64,000 nucleotides of DNA from Acidimicrobiia bacterium (GTDB lineage Bacteria; Actinomycetota; Acidimicrobiia; IMCC26256; PALSA-610): NCBI GenBank assembly GCA_026002935.1, contig BPGH01000001.1, positions 2,516,501 through 2,580,500 of the forward strand, in the 5' to 3' direction. Both the position numbers and the translations under genes were made by a program. Numbering within the stretch: the first letter of the stretch is position 1; every line of letters starts with the position of its first letter. This document shows, piece after piece, positions 35,661 to 46,229 of the stretch. Under the pieces are notes generated by a model. The model did not search any database, was not told where the DNA came from, and saw only the letters and a program-made list of their open reading frames with translations.

Positions 35661-38533
35661 ATGCAAGACGTGGTGGAACGCCCCTCGGGTTGGGTGCGCG
35701 TGCAACCGGCGCGCGACGGCGGCGGCTGGCGGACGCGCCGCTACGCCCGGGCGGCCGGGACCGCCGACACGCCGGCCGAGCCGCCGGCGCCGGAGCAGGT
35801 CTTCGCGCTCCACGACGCGGTCGTCGAGGCGGACCGCGCGTTCAAGGCCGCGCCCCTGTCGGGGGACGCGCGCCAGGCGCTGGCCGCGGCGCTCGACGCC
35901 GAGTCCGCCGCCCTGCGCGCGCTCGGCTTCGCCACCTTCGACGAGTTCGCCCGGGCCCACGAACGACCCGAGGGACCCGCCGGCGAGCCCGCGACCGGCC
36001 CGGCCGGGGCCCCTGCACCGGCGGCGCCGCCCGCGGACGCGACGGTCGCCGCGCTCGTACGGGCCCTCGGCCTCGAACCCGGCGACGACCCCCGTGCCGC
36101 GGCCGTCGCGTTCCTCCGATCGCGGGGCGAGCCGCCCGACGACGTCCCGGGGCGCCTCGTCGCGGCGCTCGACGAGCGGCTCGCCGGCCTGCGCCGCGAG
36201 CTCGACACGACCGACGCCGCGCTGCGCGAGGCACGCGCCGGTGCCGAGGCGTTGCGCACCGAGGTCGCGACGCTGCGCGACGGCCTCGCCGACGCCTACG
36301 CGGAGCGCGACGACGCGCGTCGCGCCCTGCACGACCACGAGGCACGGCTCGCGGCCCTCCGGGACGAGCTCGCCGCGCGCGAACGCGAGCGCGACGAGCT
36401 CCGGCGGCGGGTCGCCGAGCTCGAACCGGTCCTGGCCGACGCGCGCGCCGAGGCCGAGGCCCAGCGCGCCCAGGCCGAGGCCCGGCGGCAGGAGGCCGAG
36501 TCCGGACGGCAGGAGGCCGAGCGGGCGCGCGCCGAGGCGGACGAGGCGCGCACCCGGGCCGACGAGGAGCGCGCGGCGCTCGAGCGGCGGGTCGCCGAGC
36601 TCGACGAGGAACTGGGCGCCGCACGGGCTCGCGCCGCCGACGTGGAGGACCGCCTGGAGGCCCTGCGCCGGGAGCGCGACGACCTGCAGGCCCGGGCCGC
36701 CGGACAGGAGGGCCGCGTCGCCGAGATGCAGCGCCGGATCGACGAGCTGCAGCGGGCGGTCGACGAGCGGGGGGACCGGGCGACGGAGCTCGAGGGGCGG
36801 GTCGCCGAGCTCGAGCGCGCGGTGGCGGCCGCCCGCGAGGAGGCCGACGGCGCCGCGTCCGCGCTCGCGCAGGCGCGCGCCGACGCCGAGCGCGAGTCGA
36901 CCCGGGCCCGGCTGCTCGACGCGCGGCTGGCGGACTCCGAGGCGGGCGCCGACACGATGCGCCGCGACCTCGACGCCGCGCACGAGGAGCTCGAGCACGC
37001 CCGCCGCCACCTCGCCGAGCAGACGGCGCGGGTCACCGGGCTCCAGCAGGCGCTCGACGCGCGGACCCGCGCGCTCGCCGACCTCACGGCCGAGCGCGAC
37101 GCGCTGCGCGCCCGCGTCGCGGAGCTCGAGCTGCAGGCCGAGCGCGACGGCTCGGCGGGCCGCGAGCTCGCCGAGCGCGAGCGCGAGCTGGCCGAACGTG
37201 AGCGCGAGCTCGCCGGGCTCCACGCGCAGCTCGCGGCCACCCGCGACGAGCTGGCGGCCGCGACCCGCGACGCCGACACCGCGCGGGACGAGGCCGCCCG
37301 GCTCGAGACCCGGGTCGCCGGACTCGAACGCGACCTCGCCGCCACCCGCGACGCGCTCGCGGAGCGCGAGCGCGACCTCGCCGCCGCCCGCGACGAGCGG
37401 GAGGCCCTCGCCGCCCGCGCCGAGGAGCTCACCACCCGGATCACCACCCTCGAACACGACCTCGCCGCCACCCGCGACGACCTCACCGCACGCGAACAGG
37501 AGCTCGGCGCGCTCCACACCCAGCTCGCCGCCGCCCGCGACGAACTCGCGGCCCGCGACCCGCGACGCCGAGACCGCGCGGGACGAGGCCGCCCGGCTCG
37601 AGACCCGGGTCGAAGAGCTGCAGGAGCTGGTGGGCAGGCGCGGCCGGGAGCTCGAGGCGCTCACGGCCGAGCGCGACCGGCTCGCCGCCGAACTCGACGA
37701 GCGATCCGCCGAACGCGACCGGCTCGCCGCCGAACTCGACGAGCGATCGGCCGAGCGCGACACGCTGGCGACGGGCATGCGCGACCTGGAGCAGGTGCTC
37801 GAGGACACGATGCGCCAGCGCGACCTCGCGCAGGACCGGATCGAGCACCTCCGCGACGACCTCGCGACCCGCGACGAGGAGCTCGCGTCGCTCGTCGTCG
37901 AGCGCGAGGAGCTCGCCCGGCGCGTCGAGCAGGTCGAGGCCGCGGCGCGGGCGGCGGACGCGCACCGGGCGGCGCTCGAGGACACGCTGGCCGAGCGCGC
38001 CGAACGGCTGCGCACCGTCACCGACGAACGCGACGTCGCGCTGACCCGCCTCGCGGAGCTCGAAGCGGCGCTCGAGGAGGCCGGCGCGCGCGTCGAGGCC
38101 GCCGAGGCCGCGGCCGCCGACAGGGGTGCGGCCGGCGGTGCGGCCGTGGCCGAGCTGCAGCAGGTCGTCGCGACGCTGCGCGCCGAGCTGCAGCAGGTGC
38201 GCGACGTCGCGCACGCCGACGCCGAGGCGCACCTCCAGCGCGCCGTCATGGAGGTCATGCAGCTGCGCGAGGACGCGGAGCGCGCCGCCCACGAGCTCGT
38301 CGAGCAGGCGCGGGCGGACGCCGAACGAATCCGCCGGGAGGCGATGATGGACGCCGAGCAGATCCGCACGATCGCGACCCCGCCCGCACCGGCGGCCCCC
38401 GCGGACCTCGAGACCCGGGCCGCGGTGGAACGGCTCGCCGAGCGCCTCGAGGACCTCGAGGACACGGTCGACGAGCTCCAGGACCCGGGTCAAGAAGCTG
38501 CGGAACAAGGTGAAGCGCGCCCGCCGGTCCTGA
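35661..38533 (+). CDS. Long coiled-coil protein of unknown function (frame disrupted)
   Basis: About 950 residues. A basic/aromatic start and helical N-terminal part (about 1-150) precede near-continuous heptad coiled coil (AERERELAERERELAG-like runs) for some 750 residues. There is no membrane helix or nucleotide loop. The frame changes near 37555. A second change near 38485 gives a basic end, RVKKLRNKVKRARRS, stopping at 38533; without it the frame runs to 38643. ATG 35661 is the likely start; GTG 35670 or 35508 are alternatives. Divergent from mraZ and just upstream of a PilB-type ATPase. The architecture recalls polar or cytoskeletal scaffolds, but function is unassigned. Confidence 0.72.
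37672..37755 (+). repeat. 42-bp tandem duplication inside the coiled-coil gene
   Basis: Two near-identical 42-base units (copies starting at 37672 and 37714) encode DRLAAELDERSAER twice. Fourteen residues equal two heptads, so the duplication preserves coiled-coil phase. Confidence 0.75.
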
Positions 38534-38640
38534 CCGCGCCGCCCGGAACCGGGCGGATCCCGACATGGCCCTTCACCCGGGGCCCGAAACGGCCGAGCGT
38601 ACGGGGGAAGGCCGTTGCCGACGACCGGACGCCGAGGCCG

Positions 38641-40365
38641 TGACCAACACCCAGCCCATCCCCGAGGACGCCACGATCCGGCCGGCGAACGGCCGCCACG
38701 GCCGCATCGGCGAGATGATGCTCGCCCGCGGCCTCATCACCGAGGAACAGCTCGAGATCGCGCTGGAGCACCAGCGCCACACGGGCAAGAAGATGGGCGA
38801 GATCCTCGTCGACATCGGGGCGCTCAGCCGCCTCGACCTGACGAAGGTCCTCGCCGAACGGCTCGGCTACCCCTTCCTCGACCTGCGCGGGCGCACGTTC
38901 GACCCCGCCGTCACCGCCCTGGTCCCCGAGGACGTCGCCCGCCGCTACAACGCGCTCCCGGTCGAGCTCGACGGCGGCCAGCTCGTCGTCGCGATGACGA
39001 GCCCGGACGACGTGTTCGCGCTCGACGACCTGCGCGTCCTCACCGAGATGCCCATCGCGCCCGTGATGGCCGACCGCGACCAGCTCGCGGAGGCGCTGCG
39101 CGCGCTGCTACAGCGGCTCGAACGTCGTCGCGATCGCGGCCGACGACGCGGCCGAGGACTACGACGAGGAGTCGTCCGATCTCGCCCGCGTCGCGACCGA
39201 GGCCGAGGACGCGCCGATCGTCCGCCTCGTCAACGCGATGCTGGAGCAGGCCGCGACCGAGCGGGCGTCCGACATCCACGTCGAGCCGCTGTCGGACCGG
39301 GTGCGCATCCGGTTCCGCACCGACGGCGTCCTGCACGAGGTGTCGGAGGTGCCGATCTCGCTGCTGCGGCCCCTCATCAGCCGCCTGAAGGTCCTCTCCG
39401 GGATCGACATCGCGACGCGGCGCATCCCCCAGGACGGCCGGTTCAGCGTCTCGATGAACGGCGCCACGCTCGACATCCGCGTCGCGACGCTGCCGACCGG
39501 GCACGGCGAGGCCGCGGTGCTGCGCCTGCTCGACACCGTGCGCGGCCCGCTCGACCTGCGCGACCTCGGGCTCGGGGGTGACGAGCTCGAGCGGTACGAG
39601 TGGGCCTACTACGCGCCGCAGGGCTGCATCCTCGTCAGCGGGCCCACCGGGTCGGGCAAGACCTCGACGCTGTACGGCACGCTGCTCGAGCTCAACACCC
39701 CCGAGCGCAGCATCGTGTCGGTCGAGGACCCGATCGAGTACCAGATCGACGGGATCAAGCAGATCCAGGTGAACCCGCGCGCCGGCCTGACGTTCGCCTC
39801 GGCGCTGCGGGCGATCCTGCGCAGCGACCCCGACGTCGTGATGGTCGGCGAGATCCGCGACACCGAGACGGCGAAGCTGGCGACCGAGGCGTCGATCACC
39901 GGGCACCTCGTGCTCTCGACGCTGCACACCACCCGCGCCGCGGCGGTGCCGATGCGGCTCATCGACATGGGCGTCGAGCCGTACCTCGTCGCCTCCGCGC
40001 TCACCTGCGTCGTCGCGCAACGGCTCGTACGCCGGGTCTGCGACGAGTGCGCGCAGGAGGACGACGGCGACGTCTCCCTGCTGCGGCGGCTCGGGTGCGG
40101 CGACGCGGAGCTGGCCGACGCCCGGGTGCGGCGCGCGGTCGGCTGCCCGGCGTGCGCCAACACCGGCTACCGGGGCCGGATCGGGATCTACGAGGTGATG
40201 ACGATCACCGAGGAGATCGGCCGCCTCGTGCTCGCGCGGGCCTCGACGCAGGAGATCGAGCGCCGTGCGCTGGCCGACGGCATGAACACCCTGCAGCTCA
40301 ACGCGGTGCGCCAGGTGCTCGCGGGCCGGCTGACCATCGACGAGATGATGCGCGTCATCGCGTGA
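38641..40365 (+). CDS. PilB/GspE-type secretion ATPase (one frame disruption)
   Basis: An ATPase of type IV pilus or type II secretion systems. GTG 38641 starts an MshEN domain (RIGEMMLARGLITEEQLEIA, a region that binds c-di-GMP in some homologues). The frame shifts near 39110, then the ATPase core follows: VNAMLEQAATERASDIHVEP, Walker A SGPTGSGKTSTLYGTL, SVEDPIEYQIDGIKQIQVN, Walker B VVMVGEIRDTETA, LSTLHTTRAAAVP. The zinc tetracysteine motif is CDECAQ with CPACANTGYRGR. About 575 residues, normal length. No pilin, PilC or PilT is adjacent, so partners lie elsewhere or are absent. Confidence 0.88.
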
Positions 40366-40412
40366 CGCCCGCCGCCCGGACCGTCCCGGCCCGCCGTGCC
40401 GGGCGCGTCCGG

Positions 40413-40922
40413 TCAGGCGGGGACCGCGTGCAGCCGCGACAGGTACGGCTCCCACACCGGGTCGATCGGCCCGGCGGAGGCGATGAGCGACGTGGTGGCG
40501 TGGGGCGCGACCGGCGCGCGCCGCAGCTGCATGCCGCACTCCCACGGGAGGCGGTCCTCCTTGCGCGCGTTGCACGACCGGCAGCTCGCGACGACGTTGT
40601 CCCAGGTGTGGCCGCCTCCGCGCGAGCGCGGGACGACGTGGTCGAGGTTCTCGGCGTGGCCGCCGCAGTACTGGCAGCGGTGGCCGTCCCGGGCGAACAC
40701 CGCCCGCCTCGACAGCGGCGCGTGGGCGCGGAACGGGACCTTCACGAACTGGACGAGGCGGATCACCGCCGGCACCGGCACCGACCGGCGCTCCGACCGG
40801 AACTCGGCGCCGTTGCGGTGGACGATCTCGGCCTTCTCCTTCAGCACGAGCACCACGGCCCGGCGGGACGACACGACGCACAGTGGTTCGAAGCTGGCGT
40901 TCAGCAGCAACGCCCGAGCCAC
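40413..40922 (-). CDS. HNH endonuclease-domain protein
   Basis: A 169-residue protein. The N-terminal half opens LLLNASFEPLCVVSSRRAVV, the conserved beginning of a widespread actinobacterial HNH family. The C-terminal nuclease core has CQYCGGHAENLDHVVPRSRGG (His-Asn-His metal site), then ASCRSCNARKEDRLPWE (two CxxC zinc pairs). The biological role is not established; such genes are usually solitary and chromosomal rather than mobile. GTG 40922 follows GGAGG by 12 nt, and a TACACT -10 box lies at 40999-41004. Confidence 0.85.
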   Translation of the reverse strand: MARALLLNASFEPLCVVSSRRAVVLVLKEKAEIVHRNGAEFRSERRSVPVPAVIRLVQFVKVPFRAHAPLSRRAVFARDGHRCQYCGGHAENLDHVVPRSRGGGHTWDNVVASCRSCNARKEDRLPWECGMQLRRAPVAPHATTSLIASAGPIDPVWEPYLSRLHAVPA

Positions 40923-41040
40923 GACGGTCGTCCACCTCCGTTGCGTGCGCCCAGCGACGGCCCGCACCCGGTGGGCCCGGCGCCCGGTTCGTGCGAGCGA
41001 GTGTACCGGCGGCCGGACGGCCGGCCCGGCGCACCGGGGC

Positions 41041-41352
41041 TCACGCCGGCCGCGCCGCGCGCGCCGCCTGCGCGGCCCGGCACCACTCCAGGTACGCGAC
41101 CACGTCGCGGGCGCGCACGGGCACCGCGCCCCCGCCGCCGTACGCGGTCTCGACCCGGAAGCGCAGGTACCCCGGATCGGGACGCGGGACGAACGGCGGG
41201 CGGCGCCACCAGCCGGGCGGCGCGGCGCCGACGAGAAGCCGGGCCCCGCTCCACACGAGCGCGGGCCGGCGCGCGAGCGCCCGGGCGAGGCGGCGCCCGA
41301 AGCCGGGCTCCAGCGTCACCCGAGCCGCGTGCGGTGCCGACACCGGGACCAT
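41041..41352 (-). CDS. Hypothetical protein, 103 residues
   Basis: Not recognised with certainty. The protein is basic, with FGRRLARALARRPALVW, the aromatic WWRRPPFVPRPDPGYLRFRVETAYG and a C-terminal helix VRARDVVAYLEWCRAAQ. No signal peptide or membrane segment. Codon composition matches neighbours. ATG 41352 lies 9 nt after TACCGT (41362-41367), and it diverges from the moxR operon with overlapping -10 boxes. The aromatic motif looks conserved rather than random, so it is probably a real gene. Confidence 0.65.
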   Translation of the reverse strand: MVPVSAPHAARVTLEPGFGRRLARALARRPALVWSGARLLVGAAPPGWWRRPPFVPRPDPGYLRFRVETAYGGGGAVPVRARDVVAYLEWCRAAQAARAARPA

Positions 41353-41361
41353 CCCGGCGGG

Positions 41362-41371
41362 ACGGTAGCGT
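41362..41371. promoter_or_regulatory. Overlapping divergent -10 boxes
   Basis: Plus strand TAGCGT (41366-41371) points to moxR and minus strand TACCGT (41362-41367) points to the 103-residue gene. They share two bases, so RNA polymerase could occupy only one direction at a time. Confidence 0.4.
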
Positions 41372-41414
41372 CTTGTCGGGCCGACGGCGCCCCCCGGACG
41401 GAGGTCGATCCCCC

Positions 41415-42386
41415 TTGCACGCCGCTCCCCGGCCGGACGCGTCCTTCCAGGACGCGTTCGCGGCGATCGCCGCGCAGGTCGAGCGCGTGCTGCGCGGCAA
41501 GCGCCGCGCCGTCCACCTGTCGCTCGTGTGCCTGTTCGCCGAGGGCCACCTGCTCATCGAGGACGTGCCCGGGGTCGGCAAGACGTCGCTCGCGAAGGCG
41601 ATCGCCCGCTCGATCGGCGGCTCGTGGCAGCGCATCCAGTTCACCCCCGACCTGCTGCCCTCCGACGTGACCGGGACGTCCGTGTGGGACCGCGCCCGCG
41701 GGGACTTCGAGTTCCGGCCCGGCGGCGTGTTCGCGAACGTCGTGCTGGCCGACGAGATCAACCGCGCCTCCCCGAAGACGCAGTCCGCGCTGCTCGAGGC
41801 GATGGAGGAGCGCCAGGTGACGGTCGACGGGCGGACCCACCCGCTGCCCGCGCCGTTCATGGTGATCGCGACGCAGAACCCGATCGAGCTGGAGGGCACC
41901 TACCCGCTGCCGGAGGCGCAGCTCGACCGGTTCCTGTTGCGGCTGCGGATCGGCTACCCCGACCGCGACGCCGAGCTCGCGATCCTCGACGCGCACGGCA
42001 CCACCGAGGTGAGCGCCGAGCACCTCGAGCCCGTCACCGACGCGGCGACGATCGCGTCGTGGTCGCGCGAGCTGACCCGCGTGCACCTCGCGCCCGAGCT
42101 GAAGGGCTACGTCGTCGACCTCGTCGACGCGACCCGCCGCCACCGCGACCTGCTCCTCGGCGTCAGCACGCGCGGCGCGCTCGCCCTGCAACGGGCGGCC
42201 CGGGCCTTCGCCGCGAGCGTCGGGCGCGCCTACGTCGTGCCCGACGACGTGAAGGCGCTCGCGCCCGCGGTGCTCGAGCACCGGCTCATCCTCTCGCCGG
42301 AGGCCCTCATGCGGGGCGTGAGCGCCGCCGACGTGCTCGCGTCGGTGCTCGAGCACGTGCCCGTGCCCGACACGCGTCGGCGGTGA
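41415..42386 (+). CDS. MoxR-family AAA+ ATPase
   Basis: A chaperone-like ATPase thought to help assemble or activate partner proteins encoded beside it. It has 323 residues with Walker A EDVPGVGKTSLAKAIARS (about 51-68), FTPDLLPSDVTG, Walker B VVLADEINRASPKTQSALLEAMEE, sensor 1 FMVIATQNPIELEGTYPLPEAQLDRF and a C-terminal lid (GVSTRGALALQRAARA). The start is TTG 41415, 10 nt after GAGG. It is followed by DUF58 and a transglutaminase gene, the standard MoxR operon. The client process is not known. Confidence 0.92.
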   Translation: MHAAPRPDASFQDAFAAIAAQVERVLRGKRRAVHLSLVCLFAEGHLLIEDVPGVGKTSLAKAIARSIGGSWQRIQFTPDLLPSDVTGTSVWDRARGDFEFRPGGVFANVVLADEINRASPKTQSALLEAMEERQVTVDGRTHPLPAPFMVIATQNPIELEGTYPLPEAQLDRFLLRLRIGYPDRDAELAILDAHGTTEVSAEHLEPVTDAATIASWSRELTRVHLAPELKGYVVDLVDATRRHRDLLLGVSTRGALALQRAARAFAASVGRAYVVPDDVKALAPAVLEHRLILSPEALMRGVSAADVLASVLEHVPVPDTRRR

Positions 42387-42393
42387 GGCGCCG

Positions 42394-43590
42394 GTGCTGA
42401 CCCGGCGCGGGTGGTCGCTCCTCGGCGCCTCGGGCGGCCTGTGGCTGGGCGCGCAGGTGCTCGGGCTCGTGCACCTCGTCGTGCTCGCCGTCGCCGGCCT
42501 GCTCCTCCTCGCCGCCGCCGTCGCGTGGGTCCGCCGGCACCCGCTCCGCCTGCGCGCGCGCCGCGCCCTGCGCGAGCGCCTGCAGGTCGGGGGCGAGGGG
42601 CGGGTCGACCTCACGGTCGAGCACCCCGCGGGCCGCACCACCCCCACGCTGGCGCTCGACGACGCGTTCGAGGGCGGGCGCCGCGCCGCGCGGTTCCTGC
42701 TCGCGCCCGGCGCACCCGGCGAGTCGGCGCGCGCGGCGTACCGGGTCCCCACCGATCGGCGCGGCCGGTTCGAGCTCGGCCCGCTGCGCGCGACGGTCAC
42801 CGACCCGTTCGGCCTCGCGAGCGCCACCCGGGCGGTGCTCGGGACCGAGGAGTTCATCGTGTACCCGCGGGTGCACGAGATCCTGCCCCTCCCCGAGGTC
42901 GGCGGGGACGAGCTCGACCGTGACCAGCCGCGCGCGCACGGCCGCCCCGACGCGGCGGGCGAGTTCCTGACGCTGCGCGACTACGCGCCCGGCGACGACC
43001 TGCGGCGCGTGCACTGGCGCTCGACCGCGCGCCGCGACCGCCTCATGGTGCGCCAGCACGAGGCCCGCCGCCGGTCGGCGGTGATCGTCGTCCTCGACGT
43101 CCGGCCCGGGGCGCACGACCACGCGTCGTTCGAACGCGCCGTCGAGGCGTGCGCGTCGATCGCGACCGCACTCGACCGGGCCGAGCGCCACTTCGACGTG
43201 ATGCTGAGCACCGGCGTCGCGCTCGGCAGGCCCGGCCGCCGGCACCTGATCAGCGTGCTCGACGAGCTCGCCGTCGTCGAGCCGCACGGCCCCGAACGGA
43301 TCGTCGCGGCGACGTCGCGGCGGCGCACCGGCGCGCTCGTGGCGGTGACGGGCCGCGTCGACGCGGGTGACCTCGGCGCGCTGGCGGTGCTCGTGCGCAG
43401 CGGCGGCTCGCTCACCCTCGTCGCGACCCGCGACGACGTCGCCGCCGCACCGCCGCCCGGCCGGCGCGTCCGGCCGCTCGTCGTCCACGCGACGCCCGAC
43501 CGTCCCTTCCGGAAGTCGTGGAACGAAGCCGTCCTCTCGTGGTCCCGTCGAGCAGGGATCCCCGCGTCGCCGTCGCCCGCGCGGGCCTGA
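42394..43590 (+). CDS. DUF58 protein
   Basis: A 398-residue protein with two N-terminal hydrophobic segments (LLGASGGLWLGAQVLGLVHL and VVLAVAGLLLLAAAVAW). A beta-rich region includes RRGRFELGPLRATVTDPFGL, then the DUF58 signature EFLTLRDYAPGDDLRRVHWRSTARRDRLMVR split across about 190-220. A von Willebrand A-like domain has VIVVLDVRPGA. DUF58 proteins partner with MoxR ATPases at the membrane. The GTG lies 7 nt after the moxR stop. Its end overlaps the next gene by 73 nt. Confidence 0.9.
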   Translation: MLTRRGWSLLGASGGLWLGAQVLGLVHLVVLAVAGLLLLAAAVAWVRRHPLRLRARRALRERLQVGGEGRVDLTVEHPAGRTTPTLALDDAFEGGRRAARFLLAPGAPGESARAAYRVPTDRRGRFELGPLRATVTDPFGLASATRAVLGTEEFIVYPRVHEILPLPEVGGDELDRDQPRAHGRPDAAGEFLTLRDYAPGDDLRRVHWRSTARRDRLMVRQHEARRRSAVIVVLDVRPGAHDHASFERAVEACASIATALDRAERHFDVMLSTGVALGRPGRRHLISVLDELAVVEPHGPERIVAATSRRRTGALVAVTGRVDAGDLGALAVLVRSGGSLTLVATRDDVAAAPPPGRRVRPLVVHATPDRPFRKSWNEAVLSWSRRAGIPASPSPARA

Positions 43591-45782
43591 CCGTCGCGGC
43601 CGCCGTCGGCCTCACGGCCGTCTTCGCGGGCCGCGCGTGGCTCGCCGCGGTGCTCGTCGCCGCCGTCTTGCCGCACGCGCTCGTCGCGGTCGGCGACGCG
43701 CGGGGGTGGCGCACGCCGCTCGTCGGCGGGCTGCTCGTCGCCGGCGGGCTGCTGTTCACGCTGCTACACCGTCGAGGCGCACCTGCTCGTGTCGGGACTC
43801 CCGGGCGACGAGGCCCGCACGCAGTTCCTGCGCGACCTCGCCGACGCGCCCGACACGCTGCGCTCCGCCGTCGTGCCGGTCGCCCCGCGCGGCGCCGCGT
43901 TGGCGCTCGCGCTCCTCGCGTGCTGGGCGGCGGGCGCGGCTTGCGAGCTCGTCGCCCGGCGCTCCGACGCGCCGCTGGGCGCCGTCGCGCCGTCACTCGT
44001 GCTGTTCGTGGCGATCACCGCGCTCGGCGAGGGCGGCTGGGCCGTGCCGACCGTCCTGTACGGCGTCGCGGTCGGCACGTACCTGCTGCTCCTGCACCAC
44101 GCGGAGCTGCTCGCCCGGCGCAGCTGGTTCCACGCCGCGTCCACCCGCCGCTCGCGCGTCCTGCCGGGCGGCGCGGCGACGGCGGTGGGCGTCGTGCTCG
44201 CCGCCGCGCTCGCCGCCCCCCTCCTGCCCGGATCGCGCGACGACGGCGTGGCTCGACTACCGCAGCATCGGCGACGACGACGGCGGCGGCCTGCTGCGCG
44301 CGAGCTCGCCGATCGTCGGGATCCGGTCGAAGCTGCTCGACGACCCCGACCGCGAGGTGTTCACGGTCGACCCGTCGTCCGACGAGGACCTCCCCTACTG
44401 GCGGCTCATCGGCCTCGACTCCTACGACGGCGAGTTCTGGTCGCTGCAGGACTCGGGGGTCGACGCCGACGAGCTCGCGCCCCCCGACGAGCCCGCGCGC
44501 ACCCGCGAGCTGGTGCAGGAGTACCGGATCGTCGACGCCGACCCGCACTGGCTCCCCGCCGCCTACCGGCCCGTCGCGATCGACCTCGACGCCGCGCTGG
44601 TCGTCGAGGAATCCGCGACGCTGTACGTCCGCGACGACGCGGTCCTGCGCGACCTGGAGTACACGGTCGTGTCCGCGGTCGCGGACCACGACCCGGCCGA
44701 CCTGCTGGCCGCGCCCCCGGTCGACCCCGACGACTTCCGCCGCTACCTCGAGCTGCCCGACGGCTTCCCGGACTCGGTGAAGGACCTCGCGGACGGACGT
44801 GACCGACGGCATCGAGACGCCATGGGGGCGCGCCGTCGCGTTGCAGGACTACCTCGGGAAGAACCCGGCATTCCGGTACACGCTGTCCGTCGCGCCCGAG
44901 CACAGCAGCGAGAGCATCGAGGAGTTCCTGTTCGAGACGCGCGCCGGCTACTGCGAGCAGTTCGCGTCGGCGTTCGCCGCGATGGCCCGCCACGTCGGGC
45001 TCCCCACGCGGATCGCGGTCGGGTACACGCGTGGCGAGCGCGACGCGAACGGCGTCTACCACGTGCGCAACGCGGACGCGCACGCCTGGCCGGAGGTCTA
45101 CTTCCGCGGGTTCGGGTGGGTGCCGCTCGAGCCGACGCCGGGCCGGTTCGAGGACGTGTTCGACAACGGCGAGCCGCCGGCCGGTCCCGGCGGCGCCGTG
45201 CCCCCGGGAGCCGGCACCTCGGCGGCCACGACCACCACCGCACCGCCGCCCGCGACGGCGGGCCCACCGACCACGGCGCCGCCCGCGGGCGGGCAGCTCG
45301 AGCTCGACGGCGGCAGCGTGCCCGGACCCGGGACGAGCCGGCTGCGCGCCGTGCTGACCACGCTCGCGGTCGTCGCGGGCCTCGCCGCGCTCGCCGTGAC
45401 CGGCGCGCTCGCGTGGCTCGTCGTGCGCCGGCGACGCCGCACGCGCCGCCGCCGCGCCGCGCCCGACCCGCGCGACCGCGTGATCGGGGCGTGGGAGGAG
45501 GCGATGGAGCACCTCGCCGCCGCGGGGATCGAGCGACGCCCGGGCGCGACCGCGCTGGAGTTCGCGCTGCGCCACGCGCCCGCTGCGGGCGCCGGCGCGG
45601 CCGGGCCGGCACTGATGGAGCTCGCGCAGCTGCAGACCGTCGCGCGCTACGCCCCCGGCCCGCCGGGCGCCGACGACGCCGCACGCGCCTGGGCGCGCGC
45701 CGAGGAGATCGGCGCCGCCGTTCGCCGCCAGGTGCCGCGCACCACCCGCTGGCGGCGGCTCCTCGCGCCGGGCGACGACTGA
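43518..45782 (+). CDS. TgpA-like membrane transglutaminase (frame disrupted three times)
   Basis: Third gene of the MoxR operon. From GTG 43518 it encodes an N-terminal bundle of membrane helices (DUF3488 type) in one frame, changing frame near 43775 and 44245. A periplasmic stretch (EVFTVDPSSDEDLPYWRLIGL, DGEFWSLQD) follows, and another change occurs near 44800. The transglutaminase core is ETRAGYCEQFASAFAAMARH (catalytic Cys), YHVRNADAHAWPEVYF (His) and a downstream acidic residue. Then come a Pro/Thr linker, a membrane helix and a DUF4129-like tail. Joined length is about 750 residues, normal for the family. Function in vivo is not known. Confidence 0.85.
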
Positions 45783-45793
45783 GCCGCCCCGCC

Positions 45794-46219
45794 TCAGACC
45801 GAACGGCGCAGCCCGTCGACGAACGCCGCGCGCTCGCGGTCGAACGCGTGCACCTCGGCCTCGACCTCGGCGGCGAGCCGGTCGACCGCGACGAACAGCG
45901 CGAGCTGGCCGTGGCGGAGCGCGTCGAGGATCTGCCCGTCGTCGTGGCACGCCCACACGGAACGCCCGTCGGTCACGAGCCGAAGCCGCGCGAGGTCGTG
46001 CTCACCCGCCTCGGCGAGCGAGCGCAGCGCGGCGTGCACCCGCGCCGACGGCAGGCCTGCGTCGAGCAGGGACCGCACGAGCCGCAGCGCCACGAGGTCG
46101 CGGAAGCGATAGCGGCCGCCGTCGCCGCCGGGCACGACTATCCCGCGCCGGGCCCAGTAGCGCAGCTGCGACGGCGTACAGCCCGCGAGCCGGGCGGCCT
46201 GCGCGACGGTGTAGCCCAC
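45794..46219 (-). CDS. MerR-family regulator
   Basis: A 141-residue protein. The N-terminal winged helix reads YTVAQAARLAGCTPSQLRYWARRGIVV and GGRYRFRDLVALRLVRSLLDAG. A short C-terminal helical region (VDRLAAEVEAEVHAFDRERAAF) may dimerise. There are no cysteines arranged as a metal site, so the effector is unknown. GTG start at 46219, 10 nt after the DUF3040 gene on the same strand, suggesting an operon. Confidence 0.85.
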   Translation of the reverse strand: MGYTVAQAARLAGCTPSQLRYWARRGIVVPGGDGGRYRFRDLVALRLVRSLLDAGLPSARVHAALRSLAEAGEHDLARLRLVTDGRSVWACHDDGQILDALRHGQLALFVAVDRLAAEVEAEVHAFDRERAAFVDGLRRSV

Positions 46220-46229
46220 CGCGCGCCGG

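Noticed and set aside
39100..39120. Programmed ribosomal frameshifting in the pilB-like gene
   Set aside because: No slippery heptamer or conserved frameshift use in this family, and similar breaks occur in many unrelated neighbours.
40413..40922. HNH gene as part of a mobile element or homing intron
   Set aside because: No flanking repeats, integrase or split host gene. This family is a common stand-alone chromosomal gene.
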